A DNA stretch of 64,000 nt from Propionibacteriales bacterium (GCA_026392465.1 JAPLCA010000027.1:1-64000); one strand, 5' to 3'. Shown: positions 8,132-18,185, numbered from the stretch's first letter. The notes: generated from the letters alone by a model not told the origin. Numbers and translations are program-made.

Positions 8132-9241
8132 TCACGTCGCGAGCAGCACGGGGATCCGGAGCTCGGCCTCCGTGACCGAGCCGTGGAACCCCTTCATGCG
8201 CATCTCGAGCGGGAAGTCGTCGGTGCTGAACACGCCGAAGTCGCCGAGCGACGCGACGACGATGTCGCCGACCCGCCCGGCGACCTCGGGTGCCAGGGGT
8301 CCGAACCAGTCGTCGAGCTCGTCGCGGGTGCGCACGACCGCCCGGTCGCCGCACGCGGCGCGCCAGCGGTCGGCGACGGCGTCGCGGTCCTGACGGGCGG
8401 TGTACAGGTGCCGGAAGCGTGCCTCCCCGGCGAGCAGGTCCACGCCCTCGAGCAGCTGCGGGTGGTCGGCGACGTCGAACCGCCCGTCGACGGGCAGGTC
8501 GACCATGCCGTGGTCGGCGGTCACGAGCAGGACGGTGTCGTCGGGCAGCAGGTCGCGCAGCTGCGCGGTCTCGCGGTCGACCGTGACGAGCACGTCGCGC
8601 CACTCCTGGGACGTGGAGCCGTGGGCGTGGCCGGCGTGGTCGAGCCGCGACTCGTAGGCGTAGACGAGGGAGCGGTCGGCGTCCTCGGTGACGTCGGCGA
8701 CGACGTCGAGGCGCTCCCACACGGAGCCGACGCCGTGGAACGGCGCGCCGCGCTGGCTGCAGAGGGTGAGCCCCGAGCCCTCGAACCGCGACTCGTTGAC
8801 GCTGGCCGCGTTGAGGCCCGCCTCGTGCAGCCGCTGGAGCACGGTCGGGTGACGCTGCCACTGCAGCGCGTCGACCGGCTGGTCCCAGGCCAGGGCGTTG
8901 AACCGTCGGCCGGTCTCGGGCACGCGGGAGGTGTAGCCGACGACGCCGTGCGCGCCCGCGCGCAGCCCGGTGCCGAGCGACGTTAGGCTCGTGACGGTCG
9001 TCGACGGTACGCCGCAGACCACGTCGGGGACCGACGGGAGGGACGACAGGAAGGGGGCGAGCTCGGCGTGCTCGCGCAGCAGCTGCTCCCCCATGCCGTC
9101 GATGAGCAGCACGACGTAGCGCCGAGCCTCGGGCAGGCCCAGCGTGTCGTGGAAGCCCAGGTCGGGCCCGGCGACGACGGCGGCTGCGGACGTCATGACC
9201 TCATGCAGGCCGGGTCGGCCTGCTGGTCCGGGTCGACTCAT
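8132..9241 (-). CDS. Alkaline phosphatase superfamily (nucleotide pyrophosphatase/phosphodiesterase-like) protein
   Basis: A 369-residue two-metal hydrolase of the alkaline phosphatase superfamily. Metal and nucleophile motifs are seen in order: VVLLIDGMGE (Asp), VPSTTVTSLTSLGTG (Thr nucleophile), ESRLDHAGHAHG, TADHGMVD and FHGSVTEAELRIP. This layout fits phosphodiesterases of the NPP type. No signal peptide is seen, so it is probably cytosolic. The substrate is unknown. Its ATG overlaps the stop of the DUF5998 gene (ATGA), implying translational coupling within a Pat-DUF5998-phosphodiesterase unit. Confidence 0.85.
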   Translation of the reverse strand: MSRPGPAGRPGLHEVMTSAAAVVAGPDLGFHDTLGLPEARRYVVLLIDGMGEQLLREHAELAPFLSSLPSVPDVVCGVPSTTVTSLTSLGTGLRAGAHGVVGYTSRVPETGRRFNALAWDQPVDALQWQRHPTVLQRLHEAGLNAASVNESRFEGSGLTLCSQRGAPFHGVGSVWERLDVVADVTEDADRSLVYAYESRLDHAGHAHGSTSQEWRDVLVTVDRETAQLRDLLPDDTVLLVTADHGMVDLPVDGRFDVADHPQLLEGVDLLAGEARFRHLYTARQDRDAVADRWRAACGDRAVVRTRDELDDWFGPLAPEVAGRVGDIVVASLGDFGVFSTDDFPLEMRMKGFHGSVTEAELRIPVLLAT

Positions 9242-9810
9242 GCGGTGCCGCTCGTGGCGGCCGAGAGCCGGCGCGCGAACTCCAGGAGACGCTCCACCGC
9301 GTCACCGCCGTCGGCCGCGGAGCTGAGCCGCAGCGAGAAGTCGTCGCCCGTCAGGTTGCCCGTGTAGCCGTGGTCGGCGTCGCAGTCGGGGTCGCTGCAC
9401 TGGGCCGGCTCGAGGTCGAGGTGGGACACGGCGCCCCAGCCGATCGTGACCACGGCCTCCTCGAGCTTGCCGGACGTCGCGACCATGCGCGTGACGACGA
9501 CCGAGCGGATGCGGTGGATCGACACCGCCTCGCTCGTCGTCGACGTGTAGGGCTTCGGCAGCAGGTCGTCCGGCGGGTGCTCGTCGGTGTGCACCAGGAC
9601 CACGCGCGACGGCGTCATGACGAGGACGGTCATGTGGCGGCGGATCTCGTCGCGCTCGAACGTCGGCTCGTGGTGGACGACGTGCGCGAGGACGTCCTCA
9701 CCGGCGAGGGCGTCACGGAGCCCGGCGGTGACGATGTCGGGGTAGTAGCCGCTGCGGGCGATCTCGGTGAAGACGTCCGAGCTCGGACCGGCGGGGCGCT
9801 CGCGTCGCAT
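9238..9810 (-). CDS. DUF5998 family protein
   Basis: A 190-residue protein of a family confined, as far as I know, to actinobacteria and without assigned function. Visible features are an internal beta-rich region (VLVMTPSRVVLVHTDEH; SIHRIRSVVVTRMVA), reminiscent of a PH-like fold, and a Cys/His/Asp cluster (CSDPDCDADHGYTG) that could bind metal. It has no signal peptide or membrane segment. The gene overlaps its neighbours by one to four bases on both sides, so the three genes are almost certainly one transcript. The cluster arrangement is familiar from other actinobacteria, suggesting a shared but unknown role. Confidence 0.8.
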   Translation of the reverse strand: MRRERPAGPSSDVFTEIARSGYYPDIVTAGLRDALAGEDVLAHVVHHEPTFERDEIRRHMTVLVMTPSRVVLVHTDEHPPDDLLPKPYTSTTSEAVSIHRIRSVVVTRMVATSGKLEEAVVTIGWGAVSHLDLEPAQCSDPDCDADHGYTGNLTGDDFSLRLSSAADGGDAVERLLEFARRLSAATSGTA

Positions 9811-12512
9811 CAGGCCAGCGTATCCCTGCTGGGGGTGCTGAGTCGCCGCACGTACCGCTCCTCGCGCCGGTCGGTGGCGGGCACGATCTTGGCGCGCGCG
9901 CTGAGTGCCGTGAGACCGCCCTCGTGGACGAGCACCGGCTCGAGGTCGAGCTCGGCGACCTCGGGCAGGTCGTCCTTCAGCGCTGCCAGGCGCAGGATGA
10001 CGTCCTGGATGGCGGCGGTGTCCACCGGTTCCGACCCGCGGTAGCCGTAGAGCAGTGGCGCGGAGCGGAGGTCCTGGATCATCGACTCGGCGTCGACGTC
10101 GGTGAGCGGCGGGATGCCGTAGGCCCGGTCACCGAGCAGCTCGCTCGACGCGCCGGCCAGGCCGAACGACACGAGCGGGCCGAACAGCGCGTCCTCGGTG
10201 ACCGTGAACGAGAGCGGGATGCCCGCCGGTGCCGACCGCTGCACGAAGAACCGGGTGTCGGCGCGCATGCCGGGCCAGGAGGTGAGCTGGTCCCAGGCCT
10301 CCGTCATGTCCTGGCGGTCCTGGATGCCCCGCCACACGTGCGCGAGGTCCGGCCGGGCCCGCAGGTGCTCGCTGCCCGCCTTGAGGACGACGTCCCAGCC
10401 GAGCTGCTCCGCCGCGGCGATCGCCTCCTCCGGGTCGTGCACGTTGATCCACGTCCAGAGGTCGATCCCGTAGCACGCGAGCAGCGCGTGCACCTGCTCC
10501 GTCGACAGGATCGCGCCCCGGGGGGCGTGCGAGAGGACGTCGCGCACGAGAGCGCGGGCGTCACCGGTGCGGATGTCGGTGTGCGCCCGGAACTCGCCGT
10601 GGTCGCGGGCGGCCCACTCGGCGTAGGTGACGACCCGGGCGAGGGCGCGGACCGCCGACTCCGGCGCCGGGTACGACGGGACGGAGCCGCGTCCGGCCGA
10701 GCCGCCCTGCACGTCGGGGACGCGCAGCAGCTCGGGGATGCCCTCGGTGCCGAGGAAGGTGGACACGATCGGCTTGTCGGACTGCTCGCCGATCGACGCC
10801 AGCACGTTCGCGACCTCCTCGCCGGAGGTGTTCAGCGGCGGGATGTAGACGACCATGAGCGCGTCGATGTCGTCGGACGCGAGGGCCGTCTCGATGGCGA
10901 CCTCGAAGTCGTCGGCGCCGGCGTCGGCGCCGAGCGGGACGGAGTCGGCGACCTGCAGCCCCGTGGCCGTGGCCGCGTCGGCGACCAGCAGGCCCATCGC
11001 GTCGGAGTTGCCGACGACGCAGATCCGGTTGCCGCGCGGCAGCGGCTGGTGCGCGACGAGCTGGCCGACGTCGAACATCTCCTCGAGCGTGTCGACCTGC
11101 ACGACGCCCGCCTGGCGGAACATGGCGTCGACGGCCGCCTGCGGTGCCGTGCTGCGCTTCACCGCGTGGCCGACCGGGACGCCCTGCGTCGAGCGCCCCG
11201 ACTTCACGGCGACGACGGGCTTGGACTCCGAGACGCGACGCGCGATGCGCGAGAACTTGCGGGGGTTGCCGATGGACTCGAGGTAGAGCAGCACGACCTC
11301 GGTGTCGTCGTCCTCCTGCCAGTACTGGAGGAGGTCGTTGCCGGACACGTCGGCGCGGTTGCCGGCCGACACGAACGTCGAGAGGCCGAGGCCGCGTCGC
11401 GACACCGACTCCAGGATCGCCGTGCCGAGGGCGCCGGACTGGCAGAAGAAGCCCACACGGCCCTGCGGCGGCATGGCGGTGGACAGCGAGGCGTTCAGCT
11501 GGACGGCGGGCGCCGTGTTGATGACGCCGAGGCAGTTGGGGCCCACCAGGCGCAGGCCGTAGGAGCGGGAGAGGTCGAGCAGCGTGCGCTGGCGCTGACG
11601 ACCCTCCGGACCCTCCTCGGCGAACCCGGCCGAGATGACCACGAGTCCGTGGACGCCCTTCGCGGCGCAGTCGAGCACGACGTCGTTGACCGACTCGGCG
11701 GGCACGGCCACGATCGCGAGGTCGACCTCGTGCGGGATGTCCTTGACGCTCTTGAACGCCGGCAGGCCGGACACCGCCTCCGCCTGGCTGTTCACGGCGT
11801 ACACGCTGCCCTGGTAGTCGCCCAGCACGAGGTTGCGCACGATGGTCTGGCCGATGGAGCGCTGGCGCCGGCTCGCGCCGACGACGGCGATGCTGCGGGC
11901 GGCGAAGATCCGCTCGATCGAGGCCGCCTCGGCCCGCTGCTCGCGCGAGCGCATGACGCCCACGGCGGAGTCGGTGGGGTCGATGCGGAACGAGAGCTGC
12001 TGCACGCCGTCCTCGACGACGCCTTCCACGGAGTAGCCCATCTCGCGGAAGACCTGCAGCATCCGGTTGTTGCTCGGCAGCACGTCGGCGGTGAACCGCT
12101 TGATGCCACGCTCGCGACCGGCCTGCGCGAGGTGCTCGAGCAGCAGCTGCCCGACGCCGCGACCCTGGTGCGCGTCCTCGACCAGGAACGCGACCTCGGC
12201 CTCGTCGTCGCTGGTGGCGTCGTAGCGTCCGACCCCGATGATGTCGTCGTGCAGCGTCAGCACGAACGCGACGCGGCGGTCGAGGTCGACGTGGGTGAAC
12301 CGCTCGACGTCGCGGGCGGACAGCGTCGGGTAGGGCGCGAAGAACCGGTAGTACTTCGACTCGTCGGAGACCCGGGAGTAGAAGGCGACGAAGGCGTCGG
12401 TGTCCTCGGGCGTGATCGGCCTCAGCTGCGCGACGCGACCGTCCTTCAGGAGCACGTCCGCCTCCCACACCCGGGCGCGCTCGGCGGGCGGATTCGGGGC
12501 GTCGGACGTCAC
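9810..12512 (-). CDS. Pat-like protein: GNAT acetyltransferase fused to NDP-forming acyl-CoA synthetase domains
   Basis: A 900-residue fusion. Residues about 25-185 are a GNAT acetyltransferase (acetyl-CoA loop EDAHQGRGVGQLLL). They are followed by a CoA-binding Rossmann domain (SIAVVGASRRQRSIGQ), a succinyl-CoA-ligase-like domain and a C-terminal ATP-grasp-like domain (VVLKAGSEHL). Fusions of this kind (Pat) acetylate lysines such as that of acetyl-CoA synthetase. The usual phosphohistidine motif (SHTGA) reads RSTAP here, so the synthetase half is probably inactive and regulatory, as in known Pat proteins; this is inferred. The GTG at 12512 stands six bases after TAGGTT, indicating a leaderless mRNA. 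Confidence 0.88.
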   Translation of the reverse strand: MTSDAPNPPAERARVWEADVLLKDGRVAQLRPITPEDTDAFVAFYSRVSDESKYYRFFAPYPTLSARDVERFTHVDLDRRVAFVLTLHDDIIGVGRYDATSDDEAEVAFLVEDAHQGRGVGQLLLEHLAQAGRERGIKRFTADVLPSNNRMLQVFREMGYSVEGVVEDGVQQLSFRIDPTDSAVGVMRSREQRAEAASIERIFAARSIAVVGASRRQRSIGQTIVRNLVLGDYQGSVYAVNSQAEAVSGLPAFKSVKDIPHEVDLAIVAVPAESVNDVVLDCAAKGVHGLVVISAGFAEEGPEGRQRQRTLLDLSRSYGLRLVGPNCLGVINTAPAVQLNASLSTAMPPQGRVGFFCQSGALGTAILESVSRRGLGLSTFVSAGNRADVSGNDLLQYWQEDDDTEVVLLYLESIGNPRKFSRIARRVSESKPVVAVKSGRSTQGVPVGHAVKRSTAPQAAVDAMFRQAGVVQVDTLEEMFDVGQLVAHQPLPRGNRICVVGNSDAMGLLVADAATATGLQVADSVPLGADAGADDFEVAIETALASDDIDALMVVYIPPLNTSGEEVANVLASIGEQSDKPIVSTFLGTEGIPELLRVPDVQGGSAGRGSVPSYPAPESAVRALARVVTYAEWAARDHGEFRAHTDIRTGDARALVRDVLSHAPRGAILSTEQVHALLACYGIDLWTWINVHDPEEAIAAAEQLGWDVVLKAGSEHLRARPDLAHVWRGIQDRQDMTEAWDQLTSWPGMRADTRFFVQRSAPAGIPLSFTVTEDALFGPLVSFGLAGASSELLGDRAYGIPPLTDVDAESMIQDLRSAPLLYGYRGSEPVDTAAIQDVILRLAALKDDLPEVAELDLEPVLVHEGGLTALSARAKIVPATDRREERYVRRLSTPSRDTLA

Positions 12513-12518
12513 AGGCCC

Positions 12519-12524
12519 AACCTA
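12519..12524 (-). promoter_or_regulatory. -10 element, leaderless Pat-like gene
   Basis: TAGGTT on the minus strand, six bases before the GTG at 12512, with no ribosome site. It should drive the Pat-DUF5998-phosphodiesterase unit. Confidence 0.5.
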
Positions 12525-12683
12525 CCGCCCTCGCGGACGCGTGACGGCGAGGGAGCGGCGTGGGCGGGGCCACGGGTCCCCTGGCGGCGTGGCGGCTGTG
12601 CCCGCGGCGCGGCGACCGGGAGAATCAGGAGGTCACGCCCAGCCGCGCACCGCCGGCGACCCCCGTGAGCCAAGAGAGGATCC

Positions 12684-15152
12684 ATGGCCCGCAGCAGCAC
12701 CCCGAGCCCCCCCGAGGAGTTCGACGAGCACATCATCGACACCGACATCACGGACGAGATGAATGCCAGCTACATCGAGTACGCGTACTCGGTGATCTAC
12801 TCGCGGGCCATCCCCGACGCCCGCGACGGCCTCAAGCCCGTGCAGCGTCGGACGCTCTTCACCATGGACGACATGGGTCTGCGCAGCGACCGCGGCCACG
12901 TCAAGAGCGCGCGCGTGGTCGGTGAGGTCATGGGTCGGCTCCACCCGCACGGCGACAGCGCGATCTACGACGCGCTCGTGCGGCTCGAGCAGTGGTGGTC
13001 GATGCGTCTCCCGCTGGTCGACGGGCACGGCAACTTCGGCTCGCCGGACGACCCGCCGGCCGCGATGCGGTACACGGAGTGCCGCATGGACGCCGCCGCA
13101 GAGGCCATGACCGCGTCGATCGACGAGGACACCGTCGACTTCCGGCCCAACTACGACGGCCGCGAGCTCGAGCCGAGCGTCCTGCCGGCGTCGCTGCCGA
13201 ACCTGCTCGTCAACGGCGCGTCGGGGATCGCCGTGGGCATGGCCACGAACATCGCACCGCACAACCTCGTCGAGGTCGTGCAGGCGCTGCGCCACCTCAT
13301 CGAGCACCCGACGGCCGACCTCGACGACCTCATGCGGTTCGTGCCCGGTCCCGACCTGCCCACCGGCGGCAAGATCGTCGGGCTCGACGGCATCCGCGAC
13401 GCGTACGCCACCGGCAACGGCTCGTTCCGCATGCGCGCCACCACGCGGATCGAGAACATCACGCCCCGCCGCAAGGGCATCGTGGTCACGGAGCTGCCCT
13501 ACAACGTGGGCACGGAGAAGGTCGTCGAGGCGATCAAGAAGCTGGTGCAGGCCAAGAAGCTGCAGGGCATCTCCGACATCAAGAACCTCACCGACCGCCA
13601 CAAGGGCCTGCACCTCGTGATCGAGGTGAAGAACGGCATCGTGCCCGAGGCGCTGCTCGAGCAGCTCTTCAAGCAGACGCCGATGGAGTCCTCGTTCTCG
13701 ATCAACGCGGTCGCCCTCGTCGACGGGCAGCCGCGGACCCTGGGGCTCAAGCAGATGCTCGAGGTCTACCTCGACCACCGGTTCCAGGTCGTGCGGCGCC
13801 GCAGCGAGTTCCGCCGCGCGAAGGCCGCCGACCGGCTGCACCTCGTCGAGGGGCTGCTCGTGGCGATCGTCGACATCGACGAGGTCATCCAGCTGGTCCG
13901 CAGCAGCGACAACCGCGGCGAGGCGCGCACCCGCCTGATGGGGGTCTTCGACCTCAGCGAGGCGCAGGCCGACTTCATCCTCGACCGCACGCTCGGCAGC
14001 CTGACCCGCTTCTCGCGCCTGGAGCTGGAGAAGGAGGCCGACGAGCTGCGCGCCACCATCGAGCAGCTCGAGGAGATCCTCGGTGACGACGCCGTCCTGC
14101 GCGGTGTCGTGTCCGACGAGCTCACGGAGGTGGCCCAGAGCTTCGGCACGCCGCGCCGCACCGTGCTGCTCGAGTCGGCGGGCCAGACCGTCACCAGCAC
14201 CGCGTCGCTGGAGGTGGCCGACGACCCGTGCTTCGTGCTGCTGTCGGCCACCGGCCTGCTGGCCCGCACCACCGACGCGACGCCCTTCGGCGACGTCGGC
14301 AACCGGGCCAAGCACGACGTCGTGGTGTCCGCGGTCGCGGCGACCGCCCGCGGGCAGGTCGGCCTGGTGACGCAGGACGGCGTGGTCCACCGGCTCGACG
14401 TCCTCGACATCCCCGCGCTCCCGCCGACGGCGTCGGCACCGCACGTGCAGGGCGGCATCCCGTTGCGGGAGCTGCTGTCGACCACGGCCGCTCCCGTCAC
14501 GCTGATGTCGTTGTCCGAGGAGGGCCCCGGCATCGCGCTCGGCACCCGCGCCGGCGTCGTCAAGCGCGTCAAGCCCGACCACGTGCTCACCCGCGACGCG
14601 TGGGAGGTCGTCAGCCTCGCCGACGGCGACATCGTGATCGGTGCCGCGCCACTGGCGACAGGCGACGAGCAGCTGGTCTTCGTGACGTCCGACGCCCAGC
14701 TCCTGCGCTTCGAGGCCGGCCTCGTGCGGCCTCAGGGCCGGGGCGGCGGCGGCGTGGCAGGTGTCAAGGTCGCGCCCGGTCAACGGGTCGTCGGCTTCGG
14801 CGTCGTCAGCGACGTCGACACGGCGCACGTCCTCACCATCGGAGGCTCCGGTGACGCGCTGCCGGGGACACAGACGGGGGCGGCGAAGCTCACGCCGCTG
14901 TCGGCCTTCCCGGCCAAGGGTCGCGCCACGGGCGGTGTGCGCTGCCAGCGGCTGCTCAAGGGCGAGGACGGGCTCATCCTGGCGTGGGTGGGCGACGGCA
15001 TGCCGCTCGCCTGCGCCACGAGCGGGTCGCCGGTCGACCTGCCCGCGGTGGACCCGCGACGCGACGGCTCCGGGGTGCCCGTGGCACAGCCCGTGCTGGC
15101 GGCCGCGTCGCCCGCTGCGCTCCTGCCGGGACTCCAGGTCGTGCGAGACTGA
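12684..15152 (+). CDS. parC: DNA topoisomerase IV subunit A
   Basis: An 822-residue type IIA topoisomerase A subunit that breaks and rejoins DNA during decatenation. The breakage domain starts [27 protein letters not shown]. The quinolone-pocket region is [22 protein letters not shown], and the catalytic Tyr130 lies in PPAAMRYTE. The C-terminal third holds beta-pinwheel repeats ([44 protein letters not shown]), but no canonical gyrase box is seen, which favours ParC over GyrA. The ATG follows AGAGAGG. The B subunit is on the opposite strand at 19278-21332. Confidence 0.93.
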   Translation: MARSSTPSPPEEFDEHIIDTDITDEMNASYIEYAYSVIYSRAIPDARDGLKPVQRRTLFTMDDMGLRSDRGHVKSARVVGEVMGRLHPHGDSAIYDALVRLEQWWSMRLPLVDGHGNFGSPDDPPAAMRYTECRMDAAAEAMTASIDEDTVDFRPNYDGRELEPSVLPASLPNLLVNGASGIAVGMATNIAPHNLVEVVQALRHLIEHPTADLDDLMRFVPGPDLPTGGKIVGLDGIRDAYATGNGSFRMRATTRIENITPRRKGIVVTELPYNVGTEKVVEAIKKLVQAKKLQGISDIKNLTDRHKGLHLVIEVKNGIVPEALLEQLFKQTPMESSFSINAVALVDGQPRTLGLKQMLEVYLDHRFQVVRRRSEFRRAKAADRLHLVEGLLVAIVDIDEVIQLVRSSDNRGEARTRLMGVFDLSEAQADFILDRTLGSLTRFSRLELEKEADELRATIEQLEEILGDDAVLRGVVSDELTEVAQSFGTPRRTVLLESAGQTVTSTASLEVADDPCFVLLSATGLLARTTDATPFGDVGNRAKHDVVVSAVAATARGQVGLVTQDGVVHRLDVLDIPALPPTASAPHVQGGIPLRELLSTTAAPVTLMSLSEEGPGIALGTRAGVVKRVKPDHVLTRDAWEVVSLADGDIVIGAAPLATGDEQLVFVTSDAQLLRFEAGLVRPQGRGGGGVAGVKVAPGQRVVGFGVVSDVDTAHVLTIGGSGDALPGTQTGAAKLTPLSAFPAKGRATGGVRCQRLLKGEDGLILAWVGDGMPLACATSGSPVDLPAVDPRRDGSGVPVAQPVLAAASPAALLPGLQVVRD

Positions 15153-15156
15153 GGCC

Positions 15157-15906
15157 GTGCGCCCTCTCACCCGAACCGCGTCCACCTCGCCGCTCCGGGC
15201 GGTCCTGCTGCCCGTCGCGCTGGTCCTCGCCGTGCTGCTCGCCGGCTGCACCGGAGGCAGCGACGACGCCGGCTCCACGGACACCGCCGCGGTGCAGAAG
15301 CGTCTCGACGCGGCCAAGAAGACCATCGACGACGCGGAGACGGTCGACGTCTCCCTGACCACGTCGTCAGTCCCCGACGGCGTGTCCGGCCTGCTGTCCG
15401 CGAAGGGGAAGGGCAACCACTCCCCCGCGTTCGAGGGCGACGTGAAGGTCTCCTCCGGCGGCGCCACGCTGACCGCCAAGGTGATCGCCGTCGACGGCAC
15501 CGTCTACGCGAACACCGGCATCACCCCGGGCTACCTCACGATCAACCCCGCGTCGCTGAAGGCACCGGACCCGGCGGGTCTGCTCGACCCCGACTCCGGC
15601 CTCACGAGCATCCTCGCCTCCACCGAGGACCTGAAGACGGGCGACCAGTCGCGCGACGGCCGTGACGTGCTCACCTCCGTGACCGGGACGCTCCCCGGCT
15701 CGGTCGTGGCCGACATCATCCCGTCCGCCTCGCGGCAGGGGACGTTCGCGGTCACCTACCGGCTGACCGACGACGACGAGCTGCGCGACGCGAGGATGAC
15801 CGGGCCGTTCTACGGCGGGGGCTCGAAGGTCACCTACACGGTGCGTCTCGCCACGTCGGACGAGCCGGTCACGATCACGGCCCCCGCCGCGACCGGCGGC
15901 CGCTGA
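15157..15906 (+). CDS. LppX/LprA/LprF/LprG-family lipoprotein
   Basis: A 249-residue lipoprotein. The N-terminus has arginines, a long hydrophobic segment and the lipobox LLAGC (Cys about residue 29). The mature part is the LppX_LprAFG fold, which carries lipids in a hydrophobic cavity. It is followed after three bases by a 14-helix MFS transporter. This is the arrangement of mycobacterial lprG-Rv1410c (P55), where the pair moves triacylglycerides to the outer envelope. I infer a similar envelope-lipid or amphiphile export role, though the lipid content of this organism is unknown. The GTG start is four bases after the parC stop, and GAGACT six bases before it is a weak leaderless -10. Confidence 0.88.
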   Translation: MRPLTRTASTSPLRAVLLPVALVLAVLLAGCTGGSDDAGSTDTAAVQKRLDAAKKTIDDAETVDVSLTTSSVPDGVSGLLSAKGKGNHSPAFEGDVKVSSGGATLTAKVIAVDGTVYANTGITPGYLTINPASLKAPDPAGLLDPDSGLTSILASTEDLKTGDQSRDGRDVLTSVTGTLPGSVVADIIPSASRQGTFAVTYRLTDDDELRDARMTGPFYGGGSKVTYTVRLATSDEPVTITAPAATGGR

Positions 15907-15909
15907 CCC

Positions 15910-17694
15910 GTGGCGGAGCCCCGCGACACCGGCGACGTGCGGCTGGCGTCGCGCACCCTGCTCGGCCTCGCGGCGGTGGCGATCGCGTTCGCGGCGGCCG
16001 ACACCTACGTCGTCGTGCTCGCGCTGCCCGACATGATGTCGGCGAGCGGCCTCGACGTCGACGAGCTCCAGCGCGCGGCCCCGATCGTCTCGGGCTTCCT
16101 GCTGGGCTACGTCGGCGTGCTGCCGCTGATCGGCCGGATCTCCGACCTGCGCGGACGCGTGCCGGTGCTGCTGGGCTCCTTGGTGGTCTTTGCTGTCGGG
16201 TCACTCGTGACCGCCGCGGCCTACGACCTGGAGACGATCGTCGCGGGACGTCTGCTGCAGGGCGTGGGAGGCGGTGGACTCATCCCGCCGACCCTCGCCC
16301 TGGTCGCGGACCTGTGGCCCCCGAAGCGGCGCGGACTGCCGCTCGGCGTCGTGGGTGCCGTGCAGGAGCTCGGCAGCGTCCTCGGGCCGCTGTACGGCGC
16401 GGTGGTGCTGGCGTTCGGGTCGTGGCGCGACATCTTCTGGTTGAACGCCGCCGTCGGTCTGCTCCTCGCCGCCGTGATGCTGCGGCTGCGCGACGCGGCT
16501 CCTGCCACGGACGGCGACGCGGCGGCCGAGCGTGGTCGCCCCGACGTGGTGGGCGCCGCCCTCCTCGCCCTCTCGCTGCTCGGGCTGTCACTCGTGATGC
16601 TGGAGCCGCAGCGGCTCGTCACCGGCGTCACCTCCGGCCTGGCGTTCCTGCCCGTCACCGGGGAGTCGCGCTGGCTCACACCGGTCGCCCTCGCGACCTA
16701 CGTGCTCGTCGCGCTCCTCCTGCTGCGCCAGGCCACCGCCCGACGACCGCTGGTGCAGTGGCGCAGCTGGGGCGAGATCGCGCGGAGCACCGACCTGGTC
16801 GGGGCGGGCCTGCTCACCCTGGCGCTGGCAGCCGTCATCGTCACCTTCGCCTCGGCCGAGCCCGAGTCCGGGGCGATCTCCCCCGCGGCGCCCTGGCTGC
16901 TGCCGGTCGCCGCGGCAGCCGCTGCGGGCTTCGCCTACCGGCAGCGGACCGCCGCCACGCCGCTCGTGCCGCGCGGCGCCCTGGCGGCCCGTCCGGCGTG
17001 GGGCGCCCTCGTGGTCTCCTTCGTCGTCGGCGCCTCGCTCATCGCGGCACTCGTCGACATCCCGTTCTTCGCGCGTCTCACGGTCTACCGCGACTCCCAG
17101 CTCGATGCCGCCCTCGTGCTCGTCAGGTTCCTCGTCGCGCTCCCCGTGGGCGCCGTGCTGGGCGGCTGGCTGCTGCGCCGAGTGCCTGCCGCGTGGATCA
17201 CCGCGGCGGCGATGCTCATGAGCGCGCTGGCGTTCCTGCACATGGCGACCTGGGACGCCCAGTCGCTCGCGAGCGGCTGGGAGACGCTCTCGCTCGTCGC
17301 CGCCGGTCTCGGCTTCGGGCTCGCGATCGCACCGGTCAACGCCGTGCTGCTCGAGCACACGGCCGACGCCGTGCACGGGGTGGCGAGCGCGCTGCTCATC
17401 GTGGCGCGCATGGTGGGGATGCTCATCGGCATCTCGGCGCTCACGACCGTCGGGCTGCGCGCGTTCTACGCGGCGTCGGAGAAGATCCCGCCGGCGTCGG
17501 AGGTCTGCTCCGGCGCCGTCCAGCTGTGCCAGGCGTACCGCGACGAGGTCCGCGACGCGGGGATCGCCCAGCTGCACGCGGTCTTCGTCGGAGCCGCCGT
17601 GTGCGCGGCCGTCGCCGCCGTCCTCGCGCTGTGGTTGTTGCGTGAGGCACCTCACAGGCGCGCACGAAACACCGGCGGTAGGATGCCGGTGTGA
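15910..17694 (+). CDS. MFS transporter, P55/Rv1410c-like partner of the LprG-type lipoprotein
   Basis: A 594-residue protein with about 14 predicted membrane segments, the DHA2 drug:H+ antiporter size class. The N-terminal half has FAAADTYVVVLALPDMM and GYVGVLPLIGRISDLRGRVPVL, the latter the MFS loop 2-3 motif. Similar DTYVVV and PLLGRASD stretches occur, from memory, in P55. Translation starts at GTG 15910, three bases after the lipoprotein stop, so the two are cotranscribed and probably coupled. Likely job: proton-driven export of lipids or drugs together with the lipoprotein. A periplasmic loop near the C-terminus (SEVCSGAVQLCQAY) contains a Cys pair that may form a disulfide. Confidence 0.87.
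   Translation: MAEPRDTGDVRLASRTLLGLAAVAIAFAAADTYVVVLALPDMMSASGLDVDELQRAAPIVSGFLLGYVGVLPLIGRISDLRGRVPVLLGSLVVFAVGSLVTAAAYDLETIVAGRLLQGVGGGGLIPPTLALVADLWPPKRRGLPLGVVGAVQELGSVLGPLYGAVVLAFGSWRDIFWLNAAVGLLLAAVMLRLRDAAPATDGDAAAERGRPDVVGAALLALSLLGLSLVMLEPQRLVTGVTSGLAFLPVTGESRWLTPVALATYVLVALLLLRQATARRPLVQWRSWGEIARSTDLVGAGLLTLALAAVIVTFASAEPESGAISPAAPWLLPVAAAAAAGFAYRQRTAATPLVPRGALAARPAWGALVVSFVVGASLIAALVDIPFFARLTVYRDSQLDAALVLVRFLVALPVGAVLGGWLLRRVPAAWITAAAMLMSALAFLHMATWDAQSLASGWETLSLVAAGLGFGLAIAPVNAVLLEHTADAVHGVASALLIVARMVGMLIGISALTTVGLRAFYAASEKIPPASEVCSGAVQLCQAYRDEVRDAGIAQLHAVFVGAAVCAAVAAVLALWLLREAPHRRARNTGGRMPV
17679..17684 (+). promoter_or_regulatory. -10 element inside the MFS gene, leaderless carbonic anhydrase
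   Basis: TAGGAT lies in the last codons of the MFS gene, exactly six bases before the GTG at 17691. It would give the carbonic anhydrase its own leaderless transcript in addition to readthrough. Confidence 0.45.
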
Positions 17695-18185
17695 CGGACT
17701 TCGACGACCTCCTCGCCGCCAACCGGACCTTCGCCGACTCCTTCTCGCTCACCGGCTTCGACGGCATCGCACGTGCCGGTGTCGCCATGGTGACGTGCAT
17801 GGACTCGCGCATCGACCCCCTCGGCATGATCGGCCTCCGACCCGGCGACGCCAAGATCCTGCGCAACCCGGGCGGTCGCGTCAACGACCAGGAGCTCGTG
17901 GCCCTCGTCCTCGGCGCGCACCTGCTGCAGGTCGAGCGGGTGCTGGTCGTCGAGCACACGCGCTGCGCGATGGCCTCCTCCACCGAGGAGCAGATCCACC
18001 AGCGGGTCTCGGACAGCGCCGGCACCGACGCCACCTGGATGTCCATCGGACCGATCACCGACCAGAAGCGGCAGATCCGCGCCGACGTGCACCGTGTGAC
18101 GTCCCACCCGCTCATCCCCGAGAGCGTGGAGGTCGGGGGCTTCATCTACGACGTCGACTCCGGTCTGCTCGAGCAGGTCGTCTGA
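17691..18185 (+). CDS. Beta-class carbonic anhydrase
   Basis: A 164-residue enzyme interconverting CO2 and bicarbonate in the cytosol. The zinc ligands Cys36 and, as a His-x-x-Cys pair, His89 and Cys92 (EHTRC) are present, as is the Asp38-Arg40 dyad (CMDSRID). It belongs to the short beta-CA subgroup common in actinobacteria. The GTG overlaps the stop of the MFS gene by four bases. It is convergent with the DUF1707 gene, 22 bases apart, with no clear hairpin between. Confidence 0.9.
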   Translation: MTDFDDLLAANRTFADSFSLTGFDGIARAGVAMVTCMDSRIDPLGMIGLRPGDAKILRNPGGRVNDQELVALVLGAHLLQVERVLVVEHTRCAMASSTEEQIHQRVSDSAGTDATWMSIGPITDQKRQIRADVHRVTSHPLIPESVEVGGFIYDVDSGLLEQVV

